DNA from: Pseudomonadota bacterium
GTDB taxonomy: Bacteria > Pseudomonadota > Gammaproteobacteria > Steroidobacterales > Steroidobacteraceae
Assembly (NCBI GenBank): GCA_025355245.1
Contig: JANXZZ010000052.1
Span: forward strand, 1 to 64,000
Direction: 5' to 3'
DNA length: 64,000 nucleotides
The first letter of the stretch is position 1, and every line of letters starts with the position of its first letter. Position numbers and translations under genes: made by a program. This document shows, piece after piece, positions 38,896-48,549 of this stretch. The notes under the pieces are model-generated. The model was given only the letters and a program-made list of their open reading frames with translations. It was not told the DNA's origin and did no database searches.

Positions 38896-41800
38896 CTACG
38901 GACCACCGGAATGCGGCGTCGCCGTAACGGCCGCCGGCCCGCGACCCGCGACTTCCTCGCTGATGCGCACCGCAAGCTTACGCGTGCTCTTAAGCTCCCG
39001 CATTTCCGCGGAAAGTCCGTTCACGAGCGCTGTCGCCTCGCGCAGATCGGACTCGTGCTCGCCCTTGTCGGCGAGCGCGTGGGCGAAAAGCGCAGCGGCA
39101 AGTTCGAGCCGTTGTTGTTGTGAGTCGACGTTGCGCTTAAGGAAAGCGAGCTCGGTCTTGAGCACGGGGGTCAGGATCGCGCGCGCATCTTCGAGCTGCC
39201 CGAGACGCGCGAGCGCCATGGCTTCCGCCGTCACGGCGCGCGACTCGCGCCGCTTCTGCGTATTACGAAACAGCGGGTCGCCGCGAGCGAGTTCGACGGC
39301 AGCATGCGCGGCTTGCGCGGCCGCTGCGTAGTCGCCAAGACTGTAGTCGGCGTCAGCCGCCGTGAGAGCCGCAGCGATTCGCCGGTCAATGACCGCCCGC
39401 TCGATCGCGGCATTTGACGATTTGAATCCCGCCAGTGATTCGTCGGCCAAGGCCGCCGCATTGCGCGCATCGACTGGATCGCCACGCAGCAGCGCGATCT
39501 CCCCCTTCAATTCGCTGGTGATTCCCTCGGCCGAACGCAGCAGTGCCGAGTTAGGACTGCGGTCGTGGCGAATGCGCGCGAGTTGGACGTCCGCCGACGC
39601 GAGCGATTCAGAGCCTTGGGCGTTTTCGCCGAGATCGAACAGCAGTCGCGCGCGGGCTACGGTGCCGTAGAGGGCTAGGTTGCCGAGGAACGGAGTGGGA
39701 TGCGTGTTGGTACGCAGCGTTTCGAGGGCGTGAGCGGAATAGACGAGCGCGGCGCGCGGACGCCCCATCATTGTCGCGACGTCCATTGCCCTTCGGTCGG
39801 CAGAATCCGCTGCCAGCCGGTCGTCGGTGTTGGTCGGGTCGAGGCGCAGAAGTGCGGCGGCGTCCGCCGCTGACTTCGCGAAGGCGGCAAGCGCCTCGCC
39901 GAGGTGCATTTCTTCGCGTGCAGTGTCGCCGATATACCCCCAAGCCAGCGCGCGTGAGCGCAGCGCCACCAGATGGCCGGGGCGCAGGTCGAGTACGCGG
40001 GAGGCAAGCGCGATCGCTTGTTCGGCGAGCTTGCGCACGTCGCCTGTGCGCCCGTGAACCCACATCGGCTCGCACTCGAAGGCCTCCGTCTGAGCATAGT
40101 CGGCGGCGGCCTGGACATCCGTCATGTCAAGCGCACCCAGACTTGCAAAAGCAGTGCGCGCGCGTTCGTACGCGTCCGTCCCGTCCTCGCCCTGATATGA
40201 ACCGAGGCTCAGCGCCACAAGCCCGTAGGCGCGACGTGTCGCAACCGTCGCCCGGGGAACATCGAAATAAGGGCGCAGCGTCGCCTCGGCTTGCACAAGG
40301 AGAGCAAGCGAGTCCAGCTTGCCCTGGCGATCGGAGACGTCGCCTTCCGCACCGTAACCCAAGCCGAGGCCGACCGCCGTTTCCTCGCTCGTGTCCCCCG
40401 CCGCACGGAGGCGCTCGAGCGCGCCGACGGCTTCCCCCAGCATCGCGGCCGCTTCCGACAGTTTCCCCTGCTGTTGCAGCGCAATGCCGAAGCGGACCTT
40501 GGCGAGCGATGCGCTGCGGATGGTGTCGCTCGTTTGAAGCGCCGGCGGCAGCGAACGGTAGTAATCGAGCTCCTTCTGGCCAAGGTCGACTACGAGGCCC
40601 AGCCGACCGAAGCCCTCGAGCTCCGCCGCAAAATCCTCGTTCAGGTATCCCAGCAGATGCTCGGCTTCGCTGCGCGCGCGCTCCGCCGCCGCGCGCGTGT
40701 CCCCGGCCGCGCGTTCAGCACGCTGCGCCCGCTGCGTGCTGACGTAGGCGTAGCCGGCGGCCACGATGGCCGCGAGCGCAAGGCACGCGCACACCGTCGC
40801 GACCTGGCGCGCGCGAACGAGGGCGCTCCGCGCGGACAGCTCGCGCGTCTTCTGGTCGGCGAGCAGGCGCTCGGTTGCATCGAGCGCTTCGCGCTCCTGA
40901 CGCAGGTCACGGCTGCCCTTGACGACGTCGCAGAGGACGTCGTGGGTCAGCTCCACCCGGCGAACGTCGAGTCGTTCCTCAATTCTTAAAAGGCGCCGGT
41001 TCACCAGGACGCCGAGCGCCCCGGGCGCAGCGCCGGCCGCTGCGAGACTCGCCAGCATCCGTTCCTCGGCAATGTTTTCGCGGAAACCCGACGCTGTCAG
41101 GAGCTCGTCCTCGATGACGCGACGGACGGCGGTTGGCTGATCGGTGAGCGCCCGCTCGTAGAAACCCCCGAGAATGGCGCTCCGCGAGCCGTCGAGGAGA
41201 TCGAGCGAGATTTCGCCGCGCCCCTGCGCGAGGCGCGTGTCATTGAGCTCGCGGCAGATGAGACTGAGGAGCGAGGGCTCGACCTCCGCATTCGCGAGCT
41301 CGGACCCGCCCGCAACAAACCTGACGATCGCCGCGGCAACCTCCTCCGACACGAGTGCGCCGCCTGGCACCGTGACTGCAGCGAGTGCCTGCTGGCCCGT
41401 CATGGGGGCGAGCCGCAGTCGGTTCTGCGTGATGCTTGGCATCGAGGTCTTGAGCCCCTCGAGCGGCGCGAGGTAGTCCTCGCGCAGGGCGATCAGCACC
41501 CGGTAGTCGCTGCGCGCAAAGTCGAAGCGCTCGGCGGCCGCTTCGTCGGATTCGAGCCGCGCTTCGAGGGCCTGGGGTGGGCGGTTCTCGACGAGATCGG
41601 AAAGGTCGGCGATGAATCCCGCGGCGCGTGCCCGGCCGAAGTCATCGCTCTGCCCGAGGGTGAAGATCTCCTCGAACTGGTCAAAGATGAGCAGCGGAAT
41701 GAGCGTTGCGCCGGCCTCGTCATGCAATACATCGTCGCGGTGGTGCAGGAACTCCCACAGCGACTCACCCGCCTCGGCTACTCCGACCTGGGTCCATTCA

Positions 41801-42138
41801 CCGGAGCCGCGCGCGGTCCGCGCAATCGCCTGCTTGATCTGCTCGGCCGGGGTCGGCGAGTCGCGGCTGTAGTCGATGCGCACGTACACCGGGCAATAGC
41901 CCTGGCCCCGCAAGCGCGGCACGAGGCCCGCGCGCAGGATCGAGGTCTTGCCGAGTCCCGACTGGCCGAAAAGCACCGTGAGTCGCTTGCGCTGCACGCG
42001 CCGGGCGAGCTCAGCGACCTCCTCGTCCCGCCCGTAGAAATACTGGCGGGTTTCCTCGGTGAACGAGGCGAGGCCGAGCCACGGGTTCTGTTCGTCGACC
42101 GTTGGCGCAGCGGCAGTGTTCCCCGTCACGACGTTCAC
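38896..42138 (-). CDS. STAND NTPase with membrane helix and long TPR-like tail
   Basis: This 1080-residue protein belongs to the novel STAND NTPase 1 group, by eye. N-terminal GLASFTEETRQYFYGRDEEV (about 22-41) leads to Walker A GQSGLGKTS (58-66). Walker B with acidic pair is LLIFDQFEEIF (149-159), and a sensor-like ALREDYLAPLE follows (217-227). Helical domains end near 440. One hydrophobic helix (about 446-466), a coiled coil (about 468-500) and a long helical-repeat region of TPR type (about 540-1060) follow. STAND proteins act as switches that multimerise on ligand sensing. Start GTG 42138 overlaps the stop of the SIR2-TIR gene (GTGA), giving a coupled operon. The longest frame would extend 90 residues into the upstream gene, which I reject. 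Confidence 0.85.
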   Translation of the reverse strand: MNVVTGNTAAAPTVDEQNPWLGLASFTEETRQYFYGRDEEVAELARRVQRKRLTVLFGQSGLGKTSILRAGLVPRLRGQGYCPVYVRIDYSRDSPTPAEQIKQAIARTARGSGEWTQVGVAEAGESLWEFLHHRDDVLHDEAGATLIPLLIFDQFEEIFTLGQSDDFGRARAAGFIADLSDLVENRPPQALEARLESDEAAAERFDFARSDYRVLIALREDYLAPLEGLKTSMPSITQNRLRLAPMTGQQALAAVTVPGGALVSEEVAAAIVRFVAGGSELANAEVEPSLLSLICRELNDTRLAQGRGEISLDLLDGSRSAILGGFYERALTDQPTAVRRVIEDELLTASGFRENIAEERMLASLAAAGAAPGALGVLVNRRLLRIEERLDVRRVELTHDVLCDVVKGSRDLRQEREALDATERLLADQKTRELSARSALVRARQVATVCACLALAAIVAAGYAYVSTQRAQRAERAAGDTRAAAERARSEAEHLLGYLNEDFAAELEGFGRLGLVVDLGQKELDYYRSLPPALQTSDTIRSASLAKVRFGIALQQQGKLSEAAAMLGEAVGALERLRAAGDTSEETAVGLGLGYGAEGDVSDRQGKLDSLALLVQAEATLRPYFDVPRATVATRRAYGLVALSLGSYQGEDGTDAYERARTAFASLGALDMTDVQAAADYAQTEAFECEPMWVHGRTGDVRKLAEQAIALASRVLDLRPGHLVALRSRALAWGYIGDTAREEMHLGEALAAFAKSAADAAALLRLDPTNTDDRLAADSADRRAMDVATMMGRPRAALVYSAHALETLRTNTHPTPFLGNLALYGTVARARLLFDLGENAQGSESLASADVQLARIRHDRSPNSALLRSAEGITSELKGEIALLRGDPVDARNAAALADESLAGFKSSNAAIERAVIDRRIAAALTAADADYSLGDYAAAAQAAHAAVELARGDPLFRNTQKRRESRAVTAEAMALARLGQLEDARAILTPVLKTELAFLKRNVDSQQQRLELAAALFAHALADKGEHESDLREATALVNGLSAEMRELKSTRKLAVRISEEVAGRGPAAVTATPHSGGP

Positions 42139-43523
42139 GGGTGTCGCGCCTGCATGAAATCGGTCAGGCGCTGGGAGAATTCCGCGGAGACGACGCCGCC
42201 TGGCAGCTGAGTGAAATGCAACGCGCTGAAGCGATCCGGAACGAGCGCCTCGGCCGCGGTGGTGGCGTCGATGCAGACCGGCAGGACGAACAGCGCACCG
42301 TCGGCCATGTTCCGGGTCCGGTCGAGCGCGTAGCTCCATTCGCGACGGAAGTAGCCTTCCTGGCGCCGTTGCGTGTTCGCCGATATGACCGGAATGAAAT
42401 AGGAACAACGCGCGATGTTGCGCTGGATCTTGCGGTCGTAGTCATCGCCGACTTCGAGGCGATCGAGGTCGAACCACGTCGTCACACCCGCGGCCTCGAG
42501 TCCAGCCTTGATCTGCTGGACCGCGGCGAGGTCCTCGCGTGCGTAGCTGATGAAAACCGCGTTGTCCGGCATCTCGCGCGCTGGCGGCAGGAAGCGTGCC
42601 GGGCTCGCCGTCGCGGCGACAGTCGCGGCAGGCTTTCGCCGTGCCTGCCAGCGGGCATGCAACTCGTCGACGAATTTCTCGGCGCCCGTGTATACCCGGG
42701 TCCGCACGCTGACTTGCTGCAGAAAGCTCATGAGCCGGTCATCACCGCTCGAATGGTCGTCGGCGAACACCTCGCCCACGTCGCGCGGATCGGACAGGCG
42801 CTGGCGTTTTGCCATGCGCAAGAACAGACGGGCCAACCAGTTGCTGAAATTGCTGCCTATGAACAGCAGGTGATTGTGCTCGAGCTCGTGGAAAAGCTTC
42901 TCCGGGACGAGATGCTCGCTCTGCAGCGCGCAGATGAACTCGAGGATGTCCTCGTCGGAGATCACGTACGTCGGAGACGCCGACAGGCGCCCAAACAGGT
43001 GATAGACGACCGGTCGTTGCAGGCGATCGCGTTCCGCGGGAAGGTCGGCGACCCGATTCGGCGCGTAGGCGATGACTTCCGTGGACGGAGCACCCGCAAA
43101 ACGCTCGATGTTGATGGCCTGTTCGAGCAGCCCGTCGAAGGTCGTCGTGACGAAGAGATCGAAGTCCGTGATGCGCGCAAGTCGCCGCAGTGCGCGGGGG
43201 GCCTCAAAATTCGCTTCGCGAATTATCGCGCGCAGGCGGACGTAGGCTTCTTCTCGTCGGCCGCGGGTCGACAGGAACAGGCAGACGACGTCGTTGAGCG
43301 TGTAGCGTTGTGGCAGCAGCGTCGTGTCGACGCCGAGCCGAGCGGCGAGCTTCTCGGCGGCCCAGTCGTACAACTGACGCGGGCCCTGGGCGGTGGCGAC
43401 CTGGAGGAGTTCCGGTCCGATGATCGGGATTACGCGCCGCTCTTCGATGAAGCTCAGCAGGTCATCCCACGCGTCGTCATCGAGCACTGCACTGGCGGGT
43501 GCGCGTACCAGCGAGATGTTCAT
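42135..43523 (-). CDS. SIR2-like domain plus TIR domain protein
   Basis: This is about a 462-residue protein; numbering here is from the longer GTG start at 43532 (465 residues). Residues about 25-295 look like a SIR2-like domain (VIPIIGPELL at 34-43, VVYHLFGRL with H178, LLFIGSNFSNW near 222-232). The segment that normally reads TTN(Y/F)D is TTTFD here (129-133), so a catalytic Asn is replaced by Thr. Residues 324-420 are a TIR domain: VFISYAREDLAAV, TTWFDLDRLEVGDDY and the catalytic Glu in FRREWSYAL (E398). TIR and SIR2 domains are NAD+-consuming enzymes in bacterial immunity. Here the TIR half looks intact. ATG 43523 is preferred; neither start has a good ribosome binding site. First gene of the operon with the STAND NTPase. 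Confidence 0.85.
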   Translation of the reverse strand: MNISLVRAPASAVLDDDAWDDLLSFIEERRVIPIIGPELLQVATAQGPRQLYDWAAEKLAARLGVDTTLLPQRYTLNDVVCLFLSTRGRREEAYVRLRAIIREANFEAPRALRRLARITDFDLFVTTTFDGLLEQAINIERFAGAPSTEVIAYAPNRVADLPAERDRLQRPVVYHLFGRLSASPTYVISDEDILEFICALQSEHLVPEKLFHELEHNHLLFIGSNFSNWLARLFLRMAKRQRLSDPRDVGEVFADDHSSGDDRLMSFLQQVSVRTRVYTGAEKFVDELHARWQARRKPAATVAATASPARFLPPAREMPDNAVFISYAREDLAAVQQIKAGLEAAGVTTWFDLDRLEVGDDYDRKIQRNIARCSYFIPVISANTQRRQEGYFRREWSYALDRTRNMADGALFVLPVCIDATTAAEALVPDRFSALHFTQLPGGVVSAEFSQRLTDFMQARHP

Positions 43524-44020
43524 CGGGCGCACGCGCTGGCAACGTTCCGCGGGTAGCGCGTTCCGCCTATTCCGTGCGTCGCGGTTCTGCGCGCGTGGCG
43601 CGCGGTGTTGTTGCGACCGGCATCAACCACCGGCGCGTCCCCTCGAGATTCGCCCAACCAACCGAGAGTCGAGCGGTAAGCATGTTCCAGACATTCAGCG
43701 AATCTTAGCAGGCTCGCCGGCCGACACCGTTTGATCGGGGGGCGGGAACCCGCGGGAGCGTCGGCGCGCTCAGCCCACGGGATACGATAGGTAAATATCT
43801 GATTAATATCGAAAAACGTACGCGTGCTGAGACGCTTGACGCCCCGCTGCAGCAAACCCCCACGCAACTCACCGGAAGGGCGGCCGCGGCAGTCGACCGG
43901 TCCGGCTGATGTGGCAAACCGCTTGGAGATCGGTTGAGGCGAGGGCATCCTGCGTCGAAGCAAATGCGGCAGGCTGAGCAGCGATGCAGCCGCACACGTC
44001 GCAAATCTACGGGGGCCGTC
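43524..44020. other. Long divergent spacer upstream of the SIR2-TIR operon
   Basis: About 500 bases lie between the leftward SIR2-TIR gene and the rightward S9 peptidase. It contains an A/T-rich patch (about 43790-43815, TAAATATCTGATTAATATC) unlike its surroundings, which is the best place for a promoter. Shadow frames exist but none has a family signature. I see no RNA gene or repeat array. Confidence 0.4.
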
Positions 44021-46654
44021 ATGTCGATCCGCATTTCACAGAGTCTTCGCTTCGTAACGCGGGGGACCCGACTCACTAGCGTCCTGCTATTTGCAGTCCT
44101 GTGCACGGCAGTGCCAGCGCGGGGCGAAGCCCCGGCGCCGACGCCCACCTCGGCGCTGCCGTCATGGATGAAGCCGCCCGAACATGTCCTGTCACCGCCC
44201 GAGTCCGCGTCGCTTTCGCCGGACGGCTTGCGCGCCGCTTGGACGTCAGACGACCACAAGAGCATCTACGGTGCCACGCGCAACGAAGCCGCCGCGGAAT
44301 GGGCGGCGCCGGCGCGCCTCGTGTCGACGCGGGGTACGGTTGGGAAAATCGTCTTCTCGCCCGACGGCAAGAGCATCGCGTATGAAAATGCGCGCAACTG
44401 GCGAGGTGACGGCACACCGAACGACCGGTGGCAGTTCATCTGTGTCTACGAGATGGGCACGCGACAGGTTTCCTATGTCGATCCTTCCTTTGATATCGAT
44501 ACGAACCCGTCGTGGTCGAGCGACGGCACTCAGGTCTCGTTCACCCGTTCGGTCGACGGTCTGCCGGAGGCGCGCCTGACGAAATCCATCACGCGACTCA
44601 AGGGGGCCGCGTGGCAGACCCCGGCACGGCGACCGTCCGAACGGTTCACGATGGCCGACATCATCGCGGCGCCCTACATCTACCCGGTTGCACCGTCGGC
44701 AGACGGTCGCTCGATCGCCTACATCACCCGCGAAGCACGTAGTCGAAATGTCTACTTCATGCGGACCGGCGCACCGGCGGTGCGGGTCGCGCGCTATCCC
44801 GAGGACGACGGCCGGGATCTTGCCGACGTCGCGGTCTCGCGATCCGGGGATGCCGTTGCCTACGTGCGCGGCGGCAACCTGAACAAGCAAGGTGAGTCCC
44901 CGAATCCCGCGGGTACGACCGACATGCCGCGTCAGCAGGTTTGGATCGTCGGGACCGCGAATGACGTGCCGCGCTACCTCGGGCCGGGCAGCGAGCCAAT
45001 GTTCACGCCCGACAACCGTCACGTGCTGTGGCGGGCGGCGGGAACGGTCAAGTTCGCCGAGTTGCTCTGGTCCGGGCACCGGCTCGTCGGAGTCGGTGAG
45101 CCGGTCGACTGGCTGCTGGGCGAGCACGACGGCATGCGCTTCTCGCCGGACGGCTCGAAGATTGCCTACGAACGCAGCACGGGGATCGAGATATACGATG
45201 TCGCTTCGCAAACGGCGGTCGTGATTCCGCACGGAGCCGACACGGACCTCGGTCCTGCCTGGTCTCCCGACGGGAAACAGCTGGCGTTTCGGCGCGAGCC
45301 CAGCGATTCGCCGGGAATCGCGCGCAACGTCTGCGGCGGGGGTGAGCGCTACTGCGGCCCGATGATTGCAGCGCAGCCTTGGGCGATATGGGTCGCGGAT
45401 TTGGCAGATTTGCGTCCGCGCAGGATCTGGCAGGCCGGCCCCGGCGTCGGCTCGGTTTACTACCCGCTTGACCAAGACTACAGCCCGGGTCAACACGGCG
45501 ACCAGTTGTTCTGGTCGGCGGACGGCCGCATTGGCTTCGTTTGGGAGCGTGACGGCTGGCGCCACCTCTACTCGGTGCCGTCATCCGGTGGCGAGGCGAG
45601 GCTGCTGACGGCCGGCGACGGCGAAGTCGAGACGGCAGCGCTGTCGCCCGATCGAAAAAGCATCTTTTATGCCACCAACATCGGCGACCTGGGTCGGCGG
45701 CACATTTCCGTCGTCGGCTTCGATGGCGTCCCCGCTCGTTCCATCACGAGCGGCGAAAAGAGCCAGTGGGCACCGACACCGCTGGCAGACGGCGCCCTCG
45801 CCTACATCGGGGCGGGCTGGGCCGATCCGCCGGCGGTCGTAGTCCGCAATGCCGGCGGCTCGACGCAGAGAGCGAGCCTGCCGAAGGTGCCGGTCGGATT
45901 TCCCTCGGCGCTTCTCGTCAGGCCCACACTCGTGGAGTTCCCGGCGAGCGACGGACAGACGGCCTTCGGGCAGTTGTTCGTGCCAGCCCGACCCGTCGGC
46001 TGCGCCATCGTGTTTTCACACGGTGGGATCCGGCGGCAGATGCTGCCCGGCTTCCACTACATGGACGCCTACCAGTACCTCTACGAGATGAACCAGTATC
46101 TCGCGAGCCGCGGCTGCATCGTGCTGTCGGTCGAGTACCGCAGCAGCATCATGCGCGGCGAGGCGTTTCGCGACGCACCGGGCTGGGGATTCTCCGAGAA
46201 TTCGGAGATTCGCGACTTTGTCGGGGCCGCGAAATTCCTGATGGCGCGCAAGGACGTCGACGCCAACCGCGGCGTCGGGATCTACGGGCTCTCGTGGGGC
46301 GGCTATATGACCGCCGAGGCGCTGGCGCTGCATTCGGACCTGTTCAAAGTGGGGTTCGACATGGCGGGAGTTCACACCGCTGCGGATGACGTCGGCTACG
46401 CCCACTCGGCCGTCGGTCACCTCGACACGTGGACGTCGCCGGTTTTTCTCACTCAGGGCGATGACGACATGAACGTCGATTTCAACGACGGCACGGTGCT
46501 CGCACGGGCCCTTCAGGCGCGGCGCCCGGACGTTGAGTTCAAGCAGCGGGTCCTTCCGGGACAGACGCACGATCTCTACCAGACCTACGAGCAACTCGTC
46601 GAGATCTACGCCGAAGGGAGCGAGTTCCTACTCGGCCACCTCGGCGTAAAGTAG
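44021..46654 (+). CDS. S9-family (prolyl oligopeptidase/DPP IV-like) peptidase, secreted
   Basis: This 877-residue protein has a signal peptide (about 1-37), a beta-propeller of WD/TolB-like blades (repeated FSPDGKSIAY, SWSSDGTQVSF and similar, about 60-640) and a C-terminal alpha/beta hydrolase domain. The nucleophile elbow GLSWGGYM gives the catalytic Ser, with Asp in TQGDDDMN and His in PGQTHDLY completing the triad. It would cleave short peptides, likely after Pro or Ala, in the periplasm. ATG 44021 follows GGGGG by a few bases. It faces a small membrane gene at its 3' end, with 17 bases between stops. Confidence 0.9.
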   Translation: MSIRISQSLRFVTRGTRLTSVLLFAVLCTAVPARGEAPAPTPTSALPSWMKPPEHVLSPPESASLSPDGLRAAWTSDDHKSIYGATRNEAAAEWAAPARLVSTRGTVGKIVFSPDGKSIAYENARNWRGDGTPNDRWQFICVYEMGTRQVSYVDPSFDIDTNPSWSSDGTQVSFTRSVDGLPEARLTKSITRLKGAAWQTPARRPSERFTMADIIAAPYIYPVAPSADGRSIAYITREARSRNVYFMRTGAPAVRVARYPEDDGRDLADVAVSRSGDAVAYVRGGNLNKQGESPNPAGTTDMPRQQVWIVGTANDVPRYLGPGSEPMFTPDNRHVLWRAAGTVKFAELLWSGHRLVGVGEPVDWLLGEHDGMRFSPDGSKIAYERSTGIEIYDVASQTAVVIPHGADTDLGPAWSPDGKQLAFRREPSDSPGIARNVCGGGERYCGPMIAAQPWAIWVADLADLRPRRIWQAGPGVGSVYYPLDQDYSPGQHGDQLFWSADGRIGFVWERDGWRHLYSVPSSGGEARLLTAGDGEVETAALSPDRKSIFYATNIGDLGRRHISVVGFDGVPARSITSGEKSQWAPTPLADGALAYIGAGWADPPAVVVRNAGGSTQRASLPKVPVGFPSALLVRPTLVEFPASDGQTAFGQLFVPARPVGCAIVFSHGGIRRQMLPGFHYMDAYQYLYEMNQYLASRGCIVLSVEYRSSIMRGEAFRDAPGWGFSENSEIRDFVGAAKFLMARKDVDANRGVGIYGLSWGGYMTAEALALHSDLFKVGFDMAGVHTAADDVGYAHSAVGHLDTWTSPVFLTQGDDDMNVDFNDGTVLARALQARRPDVEFKQRVLPGQTHDLYQTYEQLVEIYAEGSEFLLGHLGVK

Positions 46655-46671
46655 CCGCGAGTCGCCCCGAT

Positions 46672-47148
46672 TCAGGACGAGGCGGCGCGTGGCGCGACTC
46701 CGTAGCCCTTGCCGAGGAGCGAGAGTGCAAGGCCGGCGATGCTGAGCAACAGCAAGACCAGCGCCGGCGCGCTCGCGCCGGACGTCCCTGCGAGGGAAAG
46801 GGGCTTCAGAGTCGCGATGCCGCGCTCGGCCACGTACTGCAGCACGATCATGGCGTAGATGAGCGGAATCAGCGCGCGGTAGCGAAGCAGCACCACGACG
46901 CAGAGGAGTCCAAACATCAGTTGATCGAGACCCATTCGGGCGAAGAGCCCGATCACGTTCTGGGCGGCCCCCGGCGGATAGGAATCTAGGGGGATTGTCG
47001 AGATCGACTGCGCGCCGCCGTCGCTCCGGAATATGTGAACCAGACTGATCGCCACTCTCATAAGCGTTATCGGGATGAAGAGCCAGAGGGCGATGCTGTA
47101 GCCGCGAAGTTGGTTGCCCACCGTTTGCGGAAAGATTCGATTCAGCAT
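46672..47148 (-). CDS. Small polytopic membrane protein
   Basis: This 158-residue protein has about four hydrophobic helices (about 20-40, 70-95, 98-112, 130-150) separated by short loops. No motif is recognised. ATG 47148 has AAAGGA seven bases upstream, which decides between it and a longer frame. It is divergent from the MFS gene and convergent with the S9 peptidase. Its function cannot be predicted; a membrane-bound accessory protein is possible. Confidence 0.6.
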   Translation of the reverse strand: MLNRIFPQTVGNQLRGYSIALWLFIPITLMRVAISLVHIFRSDGGAQSISTIPLDSYPPGAAQNVIGLFARMGLDQLMFGLLCVVVLLRYRALIPLIYAMIVLQYVAERGIATLKPLSLAGTSGASAPALVLLLLSIAGLALSLLGKGYGVAPRAASS

Positions 47149-47304
47149 TTTTGTGTCCTTTGCCGCGGTCATGCGCTGGCCGATGTATCCGTTCAGCCAA
47201 CAGCGGCGTGCTAGTGTCGGCGCTGCCGGCGCCAAGCCCGGCGGCGCATCGAAGCTGCGACCGTCCCGAAGAGTTTCAGCGTACCAACCATAGCGGACTT
47301 CGGT

Positions 47305-48549
47305 TTGAAGCCAAGAACAATCGGTCCGGCAGTCGTTCCGTTGCTGGCAGTCGCGGTGTTCATCAACTACGTGGACCGCGGCAATCTCGCGACCGCTGCG
47401 CCGCTTATAGCGACGCAGCTCGGACTGTCCGCAAGCCGGATCGGCGTCCTCCAGTCGGCGTTTTTTTGGAGCTACGTACCCGCGCAGCTGCTGGCGGGCT
47501 GGCTGGCAGAGCGGGTCAACCCGTACCGGACTCTAGCCGTCGGCCTCGCGCTCTGGTCACTCGCGACCGCGGCGATGGGTTTGGTGAGTGGATTCGCGAC
47601 GCTGATAGTGCTCCGCGTGCTGCTCGGTCTCGGGGAGAGCGCCGCGTTTCCCAGCATCTCGGCGTTGCTGGCGCGACATCGGCCCGACCGGCTCGGCGAG
47701 GCCAATGGATTGATCTCGGTGGGACTCGCGCTCGGACCTGCCTTCGGAACCTTCGTGGGCGGCCTGCTGATGGCGCGTTTCGGATGGCGTAGCGTTTTCG
47801 TGCTATTCGGCGCGATTTCCCTTGCGTGGCTCATTCCGTGGCAGTTCGCGACTCGCGCTACCGTCCGCGCCCAGGACGCGAGCTCAATCGACAATTCGCC
47901 GCCGTTTGCAGCAATGCTGCGGCGGCGCGATCTTTGGGGGGCGTGCCTCGGGCATTTCTGCGCCAATTTCTGCCTGTACTTCGTGATTGTCTGGCTGCCG
48001 TACTACCTCGTGCAGGAGCGCGGGTTCTCGGTCACGGCGATGGCGAAAATTGGCGGTGTCGTCTACCTGGCCTATGCGGCGAGCGCGTTCGTCACCGGGA
48101 AATTAAGTGACCGCTGGATCCGGATGGGCATGAGTCCCAGCCGGGTGCGCAAGTCGTTCCTCGTGGCGTCTCTCTTGATCGTTGCCGCATGCATGATTGT
48201 TGCGGCGGTTGGCAGCGCGACGATCTCGGTTGCAAGCCTCCTCTTCGCTGGCGCTGCATTCGGTCTCGGCACGCCAAACCTTTATGCGATCGGACAGACG
48301 CTCGCAGGTCCGAATGCGGCGGGCAAATGGATGGGCATCCAGAACTGCGTGGGCAACTCCGCCGGTATCGTGGCGCCTGTCATCACCGGCGTCCTGTTCG
48401 ATCGGACCGGCCAGTTCTATTGGGCGTTCATCGCCGCCGCCGTCGTCGGCGCGGTGGGCGCGTGCGGCTGGGGCCTGGTCATCCGCAAAGTCGCGCCACT
48501 TGACTGGGGTGTCGGCGCCGCGGGCGATTCCGTGCCGACGACGGCATGA
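47305..48549 (+). CDS. MFS transporter, anion:cation symporter-like
   Basis: This 414-residue protein has 12 predicted helices in two six-helix halves. The N-terminal half carries NYVDRGNLATAAP (about 13-25) and the inter-helix LAERVNPYRTLAVGL; the second half has GKLSDRWIRMGMSP. This is the pattern of the glucarate/hexuronate/phthalate (ACS) branch of the major facilitator superfamily. It likely imports an organic acid by proton symport. It starts with TTG 47305. No metabolic operon accompanies it, so the substrate stays open. Confidence 0.85.
   Translation: MKPRTIGPAVVPLLAVAVFINYVDRGNLATAAPLIATQLGLSASRIGVLQSAFFWSYVPAQLLAGWLAERVNPYRTLAVGLALWSLATAAMGLVSGFATLIVLRVLLGLGESAAFPSISALLARHRPDRLGEANGLISVGLALGPAFGTFVGGLLMARFGWRSVFVLFGAISLAWLIPWQFATRATVRAQDASSIDNSPPFAAMLRRRDLWGACLGHFCANFCLYFVIVWLPYYLVQERGFSVTAMAKIGGVVYLAYAASAFVTGKLSDRWIRMGMSPSRVRKSFLVASLLIVAACMIVAAVGSATISVASLLFAGAAFGLGTPNLYAIGQTLAGPNAAGKWMGIQNCVGNSAGIVAPVITGVLFDRTGQFYWAFIAAAVVGAVGACGWGLVIRKVAPLDWGVGAAGDSVPTTA

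Noticed and set aside
42139-42408. Extra 90 N-terminal residues for the STAND protein
   Set aside because: Lies inside the SIR2-TIR gene, is Arg-rich with no domain, and the GTG at 42138 gives the GTGA overlap.
38896-43523. Assignment of the TIR/STAND pair to a named system such as Thoeris or Avs
   Set aside because: Domain combination (SIR2-TIR plus STAND-TM-TPR) does not match those I know well enough to name; left as candidate.
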